Source of the DNA: Ampullaceana balthica
Taxonomy: Eukaryota > Mollusca > Gastropoda > Lymnaeidae
Assembly: GCA_944989445.1 (NCBI GenBank)
Contig: CALYLW010000015.1
Location: 62,001 to 126,000 of the forward strand
Reading direction: 5' to 3'
Length of the DNA: 64,000 nucleotides
Under the pieces are notes generated by a model. That model worked only from the letters and a program-made list of their open reading frames with translations. It was not told the DNA's origin and did not search any database. Of this stretch, positions 19,970 through 33,135 are shown in pieces. A program made the position numbers and the translations under genes. The stretch's first letter is position 1; each line of letters begins with the position of its first letter.

Positions 19970-19985
19970 CTAAGCCTTACTGTTC

Positions 19986-21320
19986 AGATGCCATTGAGAG
20001 TTTTATTGTTTATGTGTGTTCATGCAAGTTAAATTTAAGCAAGTCAGATAATGATAAACTTTTAGAGGAATTATATTTTCTATATATTTGTGTATGTACT
20101 AGTCTTCAGTTCTATATTTCTTTGCTAAAGTCAGTCAAGTAATTTATTGCAATTTTTACAATTTGTGAATTTATTAATGCCAATATATATACATAGTATG
20201 TATTTATATGTATATAAGTATAAAAAAATATATTGTCTTATTATTTAGTTATGATAAAATAAATATTGATGTTAAATTAACAATTATACGCACATTAAAA
20301 AAAAACATTTTTTAAAAAGTTATGAATTTTTTAAAAAAGAAAACTCACTCAAAATATATTATGTTTAAATTATGATGTAACTGTAGGATTGATCAACGTT
20401 CCAATGAATGATATAAAAGTGATATCCATTCTTGCAAGGGTTTGTTAATGCATTTATTTCATTGTTGGATTGACAAACTAATTATCAATTTCCATATAAA
20501 ATGTTCTCTGCTTTGATAAAATACACATTTATATAAAATTTTAAAAATAAAACTTGAGATTGTTCAACATTTTATCTTGCAGCTTATGATGTTTCTCTAA
20601 GGACCGACAATTAAACAAATCCACACCCATTTCTCTCCCCTGACATTAAAAACTCATCTCATAATTTGGGTGACTTGCTACAAATTTGAAACACATCACA
20701 AAGTTATGATTGGATGATAATCCTACATAATTTTAAATCTTAGAGAATTTTAATTTATTTTTAACATTTCATTTAGTCTATAAAAAAATCATCTATGCCA
20801 TACATTATGCTGGATTCTCTGGAACTGAACTGTGATTTAACACAAGATGTAATCAAGATGACTGTTATCTTTGAGATTTCTGAAAACAAAATTTTAATTC
20901 TGTATTTAAAAGACTTTTGGCTGTCCTATTTATGTATTAACTTTTCTGTTTCATAAACTTGGAATTAAAACCCTGAGGATTATTTTTGGTTTTTTTGGGT
21001 AGGGGTGGGGTGGTCAGGGAAACACATGTTACATTTTTTTTTAAAAACCTATATGAGGTGCTGAGCTGAATATTGGGTGTTCAGATTTTAGCCAAAAAAT
21101 TCCCCTTTTTTCTTGTAGTTACCCATTTAAAAAGGACAAAATATGGTTGAGACTGCAATCAGGCTTTTAGATTAAAAAAATATATGTTATTTAAACTTTC
21201 AACAGAGTATGTATAGGCCAAAAGGTAATCACAAAACATATGTCAATATTTCATATAGTAAGCCACTTAGCAGTTTCCTTAATTTAAATGTAAATAGATA
21301 AATAAATTGTTGGTTTATTG
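19986..21320. other. intergenic, nothing recognised
   Basis: AT-rich sequence with many short poly-A and poly-T runs. I see no open frame of note, RNA gene or repeat beyond low complexity. Confidence 0.5.
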
Positions 21321-22034
21321 TAGGGGCTGTTAACGATTAATTTAAATTTAATCGTTAACTTTTGAAAATTTATGCTGTCATAAGTAAACGTTCTTGTTGA
21401 AAATCTAAATAACACTGGGATGTCTCCTTTATATGTCATATCTTAACCAACTACGCAAAAAGACAAGTGTTTTGAAATTATTTGGTTCAAGTGATGAGCT
21501 GGTCTTATTGACAATATAACCAGCCGAGCTGAACAATCATTCTTATGGAACTGAGGTAACTGGTATGCACAAAACGGTCTTGGCAAGGAATGAAATTATC
21601 GGATATCAGTGTTCATTAAGTTTCCACCATTGTAGAGGGTTAATGGATTCAGGAACTTTCATCTCCATTTTAAAACACAGTATTTCCTCAGAAGGGCTGT
21701 CGTCATTTTCTGTCTCTGAGTCAGAATCCATTACTGCCATTAGCTTAATACGCTTTTCATTTGGTTTTATAAGTAGGCGAAGTGTTAGAACCATGTCAAG
21801 TAAACTTTATCAACATTTTGAACATTCCCGTCAGTCAATAGCTTAAAACCAAAATGTTCGTGTAATCTTCAGGAAATTTATTATTTATCGGCTGCTATTT
21901 TATATAATTTTTGTTTTTACTTTCTGACTTCAAATAATTTTTAAGTTATGGGTCGATTAACCGTAAAAAAAAATTAATTGTTACAATTTTTTAAACAATT
22001 AATCGAGAAATTAATTGTTAATTTCCGCAGCCCA
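21321..22034 (-). mobile_element. decayed hAT-type element with transposase C-terminal relic
   Basis: The ends are imperfect inverted repeats: TAGGGGCTGTTAACGATTAA on the left, and on the right TTAATTGTTAATTTCCGCAG then CCCA. On the minus strand between about 21760 and 21490 the reading SINPLQWWKLNEH continues as YPIISFLAKTVLCIPVTSVP with in-frame stops. This is the dimerisation region of a hAT transposase. No 8-bp target duplication could be matched. Related ends occur at 24470 and at 48903-49342. Confidence 0.7.
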
Positions 22035-23609
22035 AGTTTAAAGTATAACTGATTTTGTCTCTATATTTTGTTTACCACTGATTTCTCTTATACAAGTTTT
22101 CTTTGACATGCGGGGTAATCTGCTTAGTTACAATTTTACAGGCTGAGTTGATCTATTGAGGCTGAGTTGATCTATTGAGGATGAGTTGATCTATTGAGGC
22201 TGAGTTGATCTATTGATGTGTGTTGATCTATTGATGTGTGTTGTGTACCCTTTTTTGGGTTATGTAAGCTGTATTGAAGTAATCCTTAATGTTATGATTA
22301 TACATCTTTTTCTTTAACAAAATTATTGTAATTACATGAAATTTTTGTTCTAAGCTAACATTGTAGCTTGATAATTAATGGAAACAAAACATAAAACTCA
22401 TAATTTTTTTTAATCATCATTTACACATTTTGTGGGCAGGCATGCTGTTACTAAAGAAACTAAGCATTTGTAAAATTAGTTGTTTTTTTTTCATTTTAGG
22501 ATACCCCTATAGGTATTCAACTACAAGTGCTATTATATGTCACACAGTACATGTACAATGACCTTTTGTCATCATTAAGTGTTTACAATGAAGCAGGGAA
22601 GTTTGTACATGTGTGACATGTGATACTAAAATATTCAAATGAAACTGTTGTCACCCACCATCAATGTTGTATATACTTATAAGCTCTTTCCTGTATGTTA
22701 TTTTATAATTTTATTTACCTTTTGTTTTCAGAGATGTTTATTTTTTTAACCTTCTATTTTGGTTCATTTAAATTATGTTTATTATCCAGGGGAATAGGGC
22801 GCAAAGGGTCACAATATAATGATTAAAAATGTGTTGTCAATTTTTTGTCAAGTAAGTAAATAGGGATAAAGGGGTGAATTTTTTTTGGTTAAAATACCAG
22901 ATTACATGTACCTTTAATTTAGGGTACAAGAACGTCATGAATTTAATTATAAAAATGTTACATACCTATATTTGTTTTTAAAAACATTTTAAAAAATTTT
23001 TTTTAATTATTTATATACACAATTTTGATATATACATTTTTTTTTCATTAAAAAAAAATTATTAAAAATGAGTGAAACGCAAGTACTGTACTTAAATTTG
23101 TTAAAAAATTTCTTTTGATTTTTTTTATAAACTGAAAATTTAACTGTACCTTTCCTTATGTCTATATATTATTTTGTACCCAATGAGATTTGTAAAATAT
23201 CATAAATATGTTGTTACACAATTTTGTGTATTCCTTGTGTGTGTCCACACACATCAATGAACCATTGTTATTTGTCTCCCTTCAAATTCACCATTAGCTT
23301 AACCAGTGAAACTATATTTTTTAAAATTACTATAGAAAAATAAACGATATATTGTATATATAAAAGAGAAAAACAAATGAATTCGAATCACAAACTTAAT
23401 CTAACTCATTCTCTCTGTATATCAACTTTTGTCCCTGTAAGTTTCCTCTGTTCAATTGTTTTTCTTTCACAAAACAAGTGGTTTCCAAACTTCAGGAACA
23501 GGTGATGTTTTTGTTTATATCCAACTTGATGAAATCCAATAAATGACATTTACAAATACAAATTTTTCTCTGCCTTCCGGATTGTTAATTTATTTATTAT
23601 ATATATATA
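22035..23609. other. intergenic AT-rich DNA with a short 19-bp repeat
   Basis: Apart from about five copies of a 19-bp unit (GGCTGAGTTGATCTATTGA) at 22141-22241, I see no gene or element. Long A and T homopolymers dominate from 22850 to 23110. Confidence 0.6.
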
Positions 23610-24026
23610 CAGGGTGGCCTAAAAAAAGTGGGACCGACTAGAGCAATGTCACATTCATTGAACCAGACAGACATGTGGCCACCAAATAGCCCGGATCTAA
23701 ACCCGAAGATTATGCTATTTGGGGTGCCTTCCAACAAAAAGTCTACTTTCGTCGTAAATTTGCAACAATAGAACAAATGAAATTGGCCATTGTTGAAGAG
23801 TGCCAACATTTGTCTCAGCGGTTTATAAAGAAGAGCATTGACCAGTGGTGAAGACGTTTACAAAAAAAATGTTGAGAACCGAGGAGGACACATTGAATTT
23901 GAATTCTGATTTTGTATAAATTAACATTTGGCAACAATTTACTTCATGTTTTGTAGAAAACAGTTTTAAAAAATATATATTATTTGAAATTATACAAGAG
24001 GGTCAGAGTTTTTTTGAGCCACCCTG
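23610..24026 (+). mobile_element. mariner/Tc1-type element, internally deleted and frameshifted
   Basis: Terminal inverted repeats CAGGGTGGCCTAAAAAAAGT and, at the right, TTTTTTTGAGCCACCCTG lie within TA-rich flanks as expected for TA target sites. The 417-bp interior keeps only the transposase C-terminal region on the plus strand: WPPNSPDLNP, then after a single-base shift YAIWGAFQQKVYFRRK, ending in a stop at a position normally coding. The first two thirds of the gene are missing, so it cannot move by itself. Confidence 0.85.
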
Positions 24027-24056
24027 TATATATATTATATATCGTTCACTTTTGAA

Positions 24057-24467
24057 AAATTAATGATTAATTTCATGAATTAATCGTTACTCGATTACAG
24101 CCAAAGATTAAAATTTATGACTCATTAAACTGAACATCTCAAAGGAAGTAACAAAAACAGGCAATTTACATTTTTCGTTTTATTGAGTCTGTCTAAAAAA
24201 AAATTGAAAAATACTATATTGAACTAAATTTTATTTTATTAAATCCACGTCTACATAAATTAATTAATTATATCGATACGCGGGAGAAGTTTTTACGATA
24301 AAAATATATAAATTAATTATTAATTTAATAATTATTTTTTAAAAAATAAAAAAAATATTTTCTTAAATTTTAATCAAATTTTTATAGATTAAAATTATTT
24401 TAATCGATATTTAATCGATAAATTTTTTAACGATTAATCGAGAAATTAATGGTTAATTTCCACAGCC

Positions 24468-24470
<3 letters not shown>
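24057..24470. mobile_element. hAT-MITE-like sequence, right end only clear
   Basis: The right end AACGATTAATCGAGAAATTA, then GGTTAATTTCCACAGCCCTA, is nearly identical to the right end of the elements at 21321-22034 and 48903-49342. A weak inverted partner (AATTAATCGTTACTCGATTA) lies at 24078-24100. The left boundary cannot be fixed and may have been disturbed by the neighbouring mariner insertion. An (AT)n run begins directly after the right end. Confidence 0.55.

Positions 24471-24512
<42 letters not shown>
24471..24512. repeat. (AT)n microsatellite
   Basis: About 20 uninterrupted AT dinucleotides directly at the right end of the hAT-MITE-like sequence. A second (AT)n run occurs at 48558-48617. 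Confidence 0.97.
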
Positions 24513-24516
<4 letters not shown>

Positions 24517-24737
24517 GGGAGGGGGTTACTTTTTAAATAAAGACTCGTTGTCTATTCATTACCATGTCCCTGATTTTTCATGATTACTTCATTTTCTTAG
24601 TTAAACTAAACTGTAGCCTATTTGAATATTTGTGCAAAAGCCCATCTAAGATGAGGGGAGGGTAATTAATATTGAGGCCAACCCTTCTCCTAAGTAAAAT
24701 ACCTGCGGTTGTTAAACAAATCCACCCGTGCACATTA

Positions 24738-26369
24738 GGGGCCGTCCATAAATGACGTCACGCTCCTAGGGGGGGAGGGGGGTCACACTTTTGTGACGAT
24801 GCGTGACGAGGGGGAGGGAGGGGGGTTGAAGAAATGTGACGTCACATCAAAAAGGTAACTTTAAATTAAACTTCCACTGAAATATTTGGTGGCATACAAT
24901 TTATTTAATGATTTTTTAATTTTTTTTTAAAAATCAAGGCTTCTCAATGTGCCTGTCGGTACGCCATCAGACGCTGGTTGGCGTAAGCTATCAAGGGACG
25001 AAAATTAAATCTAATTATAATCCTTAAGTTTGAGAATCCACAAGGTAACGTATGAAATTGTTACACTGCGTCGTTTGATGTTGACATCAAAGCATTTGTG
25101 ATGTAACCGCAGCTCCGTCGGCGAACTTTTTTGCCCGTTATCCCAAATAATACAAGTTTATGTGTGCGTTATCCCCCCCCCCAACCCACAGACTCTAGGT
25201 ACTGCTCACATGACTAGGGGATTTGGGGGAATCGTTGTTAGCCCCCCCCCCAAAAAAAAATGCTAATGGTGAGTTTTACAAGCATGACAAGTTTATAAAA
25301 ATGATCTGAATAGGATTATGTGTATATATTTTTAAGTCAAAACGACACGGAATATCCTTTTTCTTTAAAAAAGGGGGGTGGTGGAATCTATTTGATAGAA
25401 TTATAAACGTTTTAAGTTTGATATAATTGTTCGGTTGGTTTTTGGTCAAACGCCCCTGGCCATTCTAGATATAATGATAAATGAGCCATTTAAAAGTTGT
25501 CAAGTATTCATTAACTTTATTTAATGCATCAAATTCTTGACATCGCAATTCGAGAGGAGCACAAAACAACTTTTCTTCTTAGCTCAGTTTTTAAGGCATT
25601 AATTTTAAATATCACAGAAAGGATACTTGATACAGTCAAGTCATGTGGATTAAGATTATTGTCACTCGTGTCAATATAAATGAAATTAAGGTGGATTTAG
25701 GTGTCTTCGTATAGTACGTAGGAAAGAAATCTACATAGTTGTCAAATTTTTAAAAAATGCCTTTTCTGGAAGGAACCGGTTCAATAATGGGCATATGTTC
25801 CAAGCGTTCAGGTACACATGACGTATTTTAATATATCTAGTGGATTGTAGTGGATGTTATATGAATTCCTTTTTGACCCCAGATGAGGTTATTTACCCCT
25901 GTTCGCATACCTTTTTCTTACGGGATGCCCGTCAGTCAATTGAGGGATTTTAAAAATATATTTTTTTTAAATATTATTTTTAAATATTTTTTTTCTAAGC
26001 CGTGATGATTAATAGTCAATGTTTAATTTGTATTCATTAAAATATATATAAAATCTAAGGATGTTAACACAGTTCGTTTTTTGAAGGCCGGTTAAACGTT
26101 TTGAAAAAAATGCTTCACGCGGGTTACGATATTACAATGTAGACCTTCACTAAATAAACAATAAATACTTAAATGACAATAAAAGTGATTTGAAACATAC
26201 TTATTTTCAAATAGAAAATAAGTTTGGTTTTTTTTTGAAAGAGGGGGGGGGGTCAAAGCTTTGTGACGTATTTTTAGAGGGGGGGGTCTAACTTTTTGTG
26301 ACGACGCGTGACGAGGGGGGAGGGTAAATAATCGGCCAAAATCGCATGACGTCATTTATGGACGGCCCC
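24738..26369. mobile_element. 1.63-kb inverted-repeat DNA element without transposase
   Basis: The ends are perfect inverted repeats of about 23 bp, GGGGCCGTCCATAAATGACG then TCA, flanked by TTA on both sides as a 3-bp target duplication. Just inside each end lie G-rich blocks with GTGACGA(T/C)GCGTGACGAG in the same orientation, that is, subterminal direct repeats. No transposase reading is visible. A TTA duplication would suit PIF/Harbinger-like elements, but the superfamily is an inference. Confidence 0.78.
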
Positions 26370-26576
26370 TTAAGCAAACCTACATCCCCATCTGCTCTTA
26401 CGTCTCTTATATCCAGGGAAGTAAAACTGATGCTGGTATGATGAAGTGCTCGGAAGCTGAAACAGTTTTACGATCAATACTTAGTAGAGAACCTTCTTTG
26501 TTGATTTATCTATCCTTGACGTTCTGTAACATTGTCACCATTTTGAGAAGTAAACCACAGGACCATAACTCTGAAT

Positions 26577-26780
26577 TTAAAGGTATTGGCTGGGAGTTGA
26601 AAGGTATTGGCTGGGAGTTGAAAGGTATTGGCTGGGAGTTGAAAGGTATTGGCTGGGAGTTTAAAGGTATTGGCTGGGAGTTGAAAGGTATTGGCTGGGA
26701 GTTGAAAGGTATTGGCTGGGAGTTGAAAGGTATTGGCTGGGAGTTGAAAAGTATTGGCTGGAAGTTGAAAGGTATTGGCA
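26577..26780. repeat. 21-bp minisatellite, about 10 copies
   Basis: A unit of TTGAAAGGTATTGGCTGGGA plus G. The period is divisible by three and gives a KGIGWEL open frame on the plus strand (26438-26791) that has no supporting start context or splice signals, so I do not call a gene. Confidence 0.96.
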
Positions 26781-27039
26781 GAAAATTTTAAAATATATGT
26801 TTAAAGAATTATTTGAGTTGATTGCCGTTGGATTGACTCAATAATGAAGTGTTATAATTGTGCGCGTGCACATAAGTTCACACCTTATCTGCACCTGAAC
26901 ACATACAGAAAAATTAACATTACAAGCCAAAAAAAAACTTGTTCATTAATTGAAAACTAACACAAATAGTCACGACTTATTTTTAAATCATTTATATTAA
27001 CGCGTGGTGTCTGGTTGGTTCATTGTTTGTTTGAGCCCT

Positions 27040-27480
27040 TGTCGAAAAAACTTTGGATCTTTTTTTAACCAACTTCCTCGTAAGCTAGCGAGCTGAAATT
27101 TTGCAGGCGGTTTTGTGCCGATGATTAAAACTATGTATCAAAATTTCAGATCGATCGCATGTACCGTAATTAAATTATTCAATTATTAGTTTATTTTATG
27201 TATCTCTATGTATCACGTTAAATTTTTGAGATAGAGTGTCGCGGTGCGTATTACATTGAACAACCTTTCCTGTCGCGCAATAAGGTGCGTATTTTATTGA
27301 CAACACTTTTTATAAACATATGCCTGATCGGTGGGCACTACATTAAACCTGTTTTACGACACAACTACAATTTTGTATTTTTGGATGGTCTTGCGCTGCG
27401 TATTATAATGGACATTCTTTTAGTTACGTCTCATACATAAAAGAGTTATAGTCAAAAACTTGTTTTTTACGGGGTTTTTT
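27040..27480 (+). repeat. dispersed repeat, shared with 8999-9330
   Basis: Blocks AAAAACTTTGGATC, GCGAGCTGAAATTTTGCAG, TCGATCGCATGTAC and TCTCATACATAAAAGAGTTA match the 8999-9330 copy in order. This copy carries an extra middle section with repeated GTGCGTATTAC/TTT motifs. Confidence 0.65.
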
Positions 27481-28621
27481 ATTATTAAATCAAATCTAAA
27501 AATAAAAAGACGTTACAAGAAGCAACAAATGTTATAAAATATGTGCAAAAAATTGTTTTTAATTTTTAAAAAATAATAAAAACACCATTAAAGCAATTGT
27601 CAATGACCATTTCCACTATCTCGTGGTAGAATAATTTCTTCTTCAACAGATTTTAAATGGTCTATTATTTTTAGAAAATTGTTAATCCTTTTACCAGCTC
27701 ATTCACCACAAGCCGTTTCGTTTATCAAGTTCTTGGTGCTACGTAGCTACACATTAATGTATTAAAAAAAACCTGGCATCCCCTCTTTCCCGCTCCACTC
27801 TCCCCCCCCCCAAAAAAAAACACAAAAAAAAACACACACACACGTAAATTCGTGTTTTAAAATCCCGCTAGAACAGCTGAAGCACGAAGCAACAGTGATG
27901 CTTGCAGTCTCCTTGATTTCCTCATCATTATTTTTAAATGATCTCATTTTTTGCAGTTATTGTTGAAGTAGATGAAAAATCACCCCTTTACTGGTCATGG
28001 CCCATTCCTACTCTCTTCCCAACTTTATACACAGCACAGAGTCAGGAACAAATAAATCAAAAATTAAACACGGCACACTTTTTACAACAAACCTAACGAT
28101 TTTACAACAAGGACAACACTCACTTGTTTATAAAAAAATATAAATTGAAAATTATTTTAATTTTTTTCTTTGTACAAATGATCAATTTGGATTGTTTTAT
28201 TTCTACCAGTGAATTCACAGTTTTTAATTATCGTTGTTGGTGTTAGTGTTACTTGTGACTAAGCCTTTGCCAGGGTTCTTAACCACGGTTAGGTCCGGTA
28301 GTGTCGAGCTGATAGGAGTAGATATTGTTTTCAGCACTCGTGTAAAAAATTTATTGTTTACTTTTTTTTAACGTTAAAGGACAGGATAAAACAATTCGAA
28401 AAGTACGTCTGAAGAAAAAAAATCTTTTTTTCCTTTAAATTGGAAGAAATTTATTTCTTTGAAAAAAAATATTCATAGCTAAATAATAGCTACTAGTATA
28501 GAGTATAGAAAATAAATCATTTCATAAGTCTGACTGTTATTTTAACTCATTTCGGCTGATACTTAATTTACACATGTTAAAAATATTTGCCTCATGGGTG
28601 CTGGAAGAGAAAAGATAGGAA
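27481..28621. other. intergenic, nothing recognised
   Basis: AT-rich DNA with a short C/A homopolymer-rich patch at 27808-27845 (poly-C, poly-A, then CACACA). No gene or element could be supported. Confidence 0.5.
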
Positions 28622-30309
28622 TTGTCTAGTGTTGTTTAAACATGACCATATTTAGTTATTAGTTTAGTGTTGTTTAAACATGTCCATATTTAGTTATTGT
28701 TTAGTGTTGTTTAAACATGTCCATATTTAGTTATTGTCTAGTGTTGTTTAAACATGACCATATTTAGTTATTGTTTAGTGTTATTTAAACATGTCCATAT
28801 TTAGTTATTGTCTAGTGTTGTTTAAACATGACCATATTTTGTTATTGTTTAGTGTTGTTTAAACATGTCCAATGTCCATATTAAGTTATTGTCTAGTGTT
28901 GTTTAAACATGACCATATTTAGTTATTGTTTAGTGTTGTTTAAACATGTCCATATTTAGTTATTGTCTAGTGGTGTTTAAACATGTCCATATTTAGTTAT
29001 TGTCTAGTGTTGTTCAAATATGTCCATATTTAGTTATTGTCTAGTGTTGTTTAAACATGACCATATTTATTATTTCGTTATTGTCTCGTGTTGTTTAAAC
29101 ATGTCCATATTTAGTTATTGTTTAGTGTTGTTTAAACATGTCCATATTTAGTTATTGTCTAGTGTTGTTTAAACATGACCATATTTATTATTTAGTTATT
29201 GTCTAGTGTTGTTTAAACATGTCCATATTTAGTTATTGTTTAGTGTTGTTTAAATATGTCCATATTTAGTTATTGTCTAGTGTTGTTTAAACATGACCAT
29301 ATTTATTATTTAGTTATTGTCTAGTGCTGTTTAAACATGTCCATATTTAGTTATTGTTTAGTGTTGTTTAAATATGTCCATATTTAGTTATTGTCTAGTT
29401 TTGTTTAAACATGACCATATTTAGTTATTGTTTAGTGTTGTTTAAACATGTCCATATTTAGTTATTGTTTAGTGTTGTTTAAATATGTCCATATTTAGTT
29501 ATTGTCTAGTGTTGTTTAAACATGACCATATTTAGTTATTGTTTAGTGTTGTTTAAACATGTCCATATTTAGTTATTGTCTAGTGTGGTTTAAACATGAC
29601 CATATTTATTATTTAGTTATTGTCTAGTGTTGTTTAAACATGTCCATATTTAGTTATTGTTTAGTGTTGTTTAAATATGTCCATATTTAGTTATTGTCTA
29701 GTGTTGTTTAAACATGACCATATTTAGTTATTGTTTAGTGTTGTTTAAACATGTCCATATTTAGTTATTGTTTAGTGTTGTTTAAATATGTCCATATTTA
29801 GTTATTGTCTAGTGTTGTTTAAACATGACCATATTTAGTTATTGTTTAGTGTTGTTTAAACATGTCCAATGTCCATATTTAGTTATTGTCTAGTGTTGTT
29901 TAAACATGACCATATTTAGTTATTGTTTAGTGTTGTTTAAACATGTCCATATTTAGTTATTGTTTAGTGTTGTTTAAACATGTCCATATTTAGTTATTGT
30001 CTAGTGTTGTTTAAACATGACCATATTTATTATTTAGTTATTGTCTAGTGTTGTTTAAACATGTCTATATTTAGTTATTGTTTAGTGTTGTTTAAATATG
30101 TCCATATTTAGTTATTGTCTAGTGTTGTTTAAACATGACCATATTTAGTTATTGTTTAGTGTTGTTTAAACATGTTTATATTTAGTTATTGTTTAGTGTT
30201 GTTTAAACATGACCATATTTAGTTATTGTTTAGTGTTGTTTAAACATGTTTATATTTAGTTATTGTTTAGTGTTGTTTAAACATGACCATATTTAGTTAT
30301 TGTTTAGTT
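28622..30309. repeat. 37-bp minisatellite with higher-order structure, about 45 copies
   Basis: The unit contains TTTAGTGTTGTTTAAACATG then a TCCATATTTAGTTATTG-like part. Two unit types recur: one with GTCTAG linked to CATGACC, the other with GTTTAG linked to CATGTCC. They alternate over long stretches, and some stretches show three-unit patterns with an AAATATGTCC type. Insertions such as ATTATTT and a duplicated AATGTCC mark particular sub-blocks. It ends about 200 bp past the stop codon of the peptide-precursor gene. Confidence 0.95.
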
Positions 30310-30513
30310 GCACATGTCATATTTTTCATAGTCTACAACAACAACAGCAACAAAACCATGAGCACAGAAAAAGCTGACGTCGAGCTACCGGATATACAAA
30401 AGAAAAAAAATTCTCTTTTTGTAGAGAGCGAACATTGTTCATTCCACAAGTCAGACTTCATCGATCGCATGGGGCTTTCAGAACCCTGCCAATCATGCAC
30501 GATAGACGTCTGC

Positions 30514-32390
<1,877 letters not shown>

Positions 32391-32520
32391 GGTAGAAATA
32401 AGTTCCAACCAGTAACACAATAAATTATCTCCCCTGAAACGCCTGAGTAAAGCAGAGTTGTCGGCTCACACACAGGAAGTTGTCAACTCTGTCAGTGATG
32501 TCAACTGCTCGGCCAATTTG

Positions 32521-32530
32521 AATATAAATA
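32521..32530 (-). promoter_or_regulatory. candidate TATA box of the peptide-precursor gene
   Basis: On the minus strand TATTTATATT lies about 130 bp upstream of the ATG, followed about 20 bp later by GGCCGAGCAG. This would give a 5' UTR of about 100 nt if there is no upstream intron. Position and sequence only; the AT-rich background makes chance occurrence likely. Confidence 0.25.
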
Positions 32531-32745
32531 TCACTGTTTAGTATTTATTCAAAAGATTTCTCACTTTTTAGCTTATTTTCAATCGGGTTATCTCAAAAAA
32601 ACAAGAACAAAAAGAAAGCACTTGGTAACAAAATCCCTCAGAATTTCCTTTAATACCACACTTTGTAATATTGTGTGTTTACACACACTGTGTGACATAT
32701 TAGGAAATAAAAGCCAATCCTTTGAAACAAAATGTTTTTATGTCT

Positions 32746-33120
32746 CTATGTCACAATGTTAACCTCTGCAGTCCTGATAACAATATCTCTCATTTGAAGT
32801 AGAGTAACGATGAGAAACATGAACGCAATCAGAAACTGTTGTGTCTTGATCTCGGTGACAAACTTCCACTGGCAGGACCATGACGTTCAAAATCGATTTG
32901 TTCGCGCTTAAGGTAAGGGTGAGGATCGATTGCTATTTCCATGTATCCCCGCCTCCCCCCTCCCCACCACTGTCTACCTCACATCTGGCTGGGGCATCAA
33001 ATCACGAGTGAGTACGACAGCACCTGTTAGGGTCGTAAAGAAGATGGCGCAGGATGAGGCGTAGAATGAAGGTGGTCTGATAGACGCAGTCAAACAAAAT
33101 AATCCTTTAGTTGACTCCAT
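32746..33120 (-). CDS. possible small two-exon gene, 86-residue two-helix membrane protein
   Basis: Exon 1 (33120-32983) starts at an ATG in a strong context (TGTACCATGG) and encodes MESTKGLFCLTASIRPPSFY then ASSCAIFFTTLTGAVVLTRD and LMPQPD, ending at the donor GAT/GTGAGG. Exon 2 (32868-32746) begins after CCTGCCAG and encodes WKFVTEIKTQQFLIAFMFLI then VTLLQMRDIVIRTAEVNIVT and TAG. The junction is phase 0 on both sides. Two hydrophobic stretches could span a membrane. I do not recognise a family, and the gene could extend further upstream. The 5' side runs into the 22-bp minisatellite after only 15 bp, so a promoter in the repeat array or a missed upstream exon must be assumed. Confidence 0.4.
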
Positions 33121-33135
33121 GGTACAGGATGCCGA

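Larger units (their letters stand above)
18075..19985 (+). other. probable 3' UTR of the adhesion GPCR
   Basis: Continuous non-coding AT-rich sequence after the TGA. AATAAA hexamers lie at 18737-18742, 19399-19404 and 19964-19969. The last is followed by TTTTATTGTTTATGTGTGTT, a plausible GU-rich downstream element. A small 37-bp repeat (18857-18957, about 2.8 copies) and a 2-copy repeat near 19285-19360 lie inside. Confidence 0.45.

Noticed and set aside
26438..26791. Plus-strand frame with KGIGWEL repeats
   Set aside because: It is mostly the 21-bp array, and the 40-residue unique start has no signal peptide or domain I recognise.
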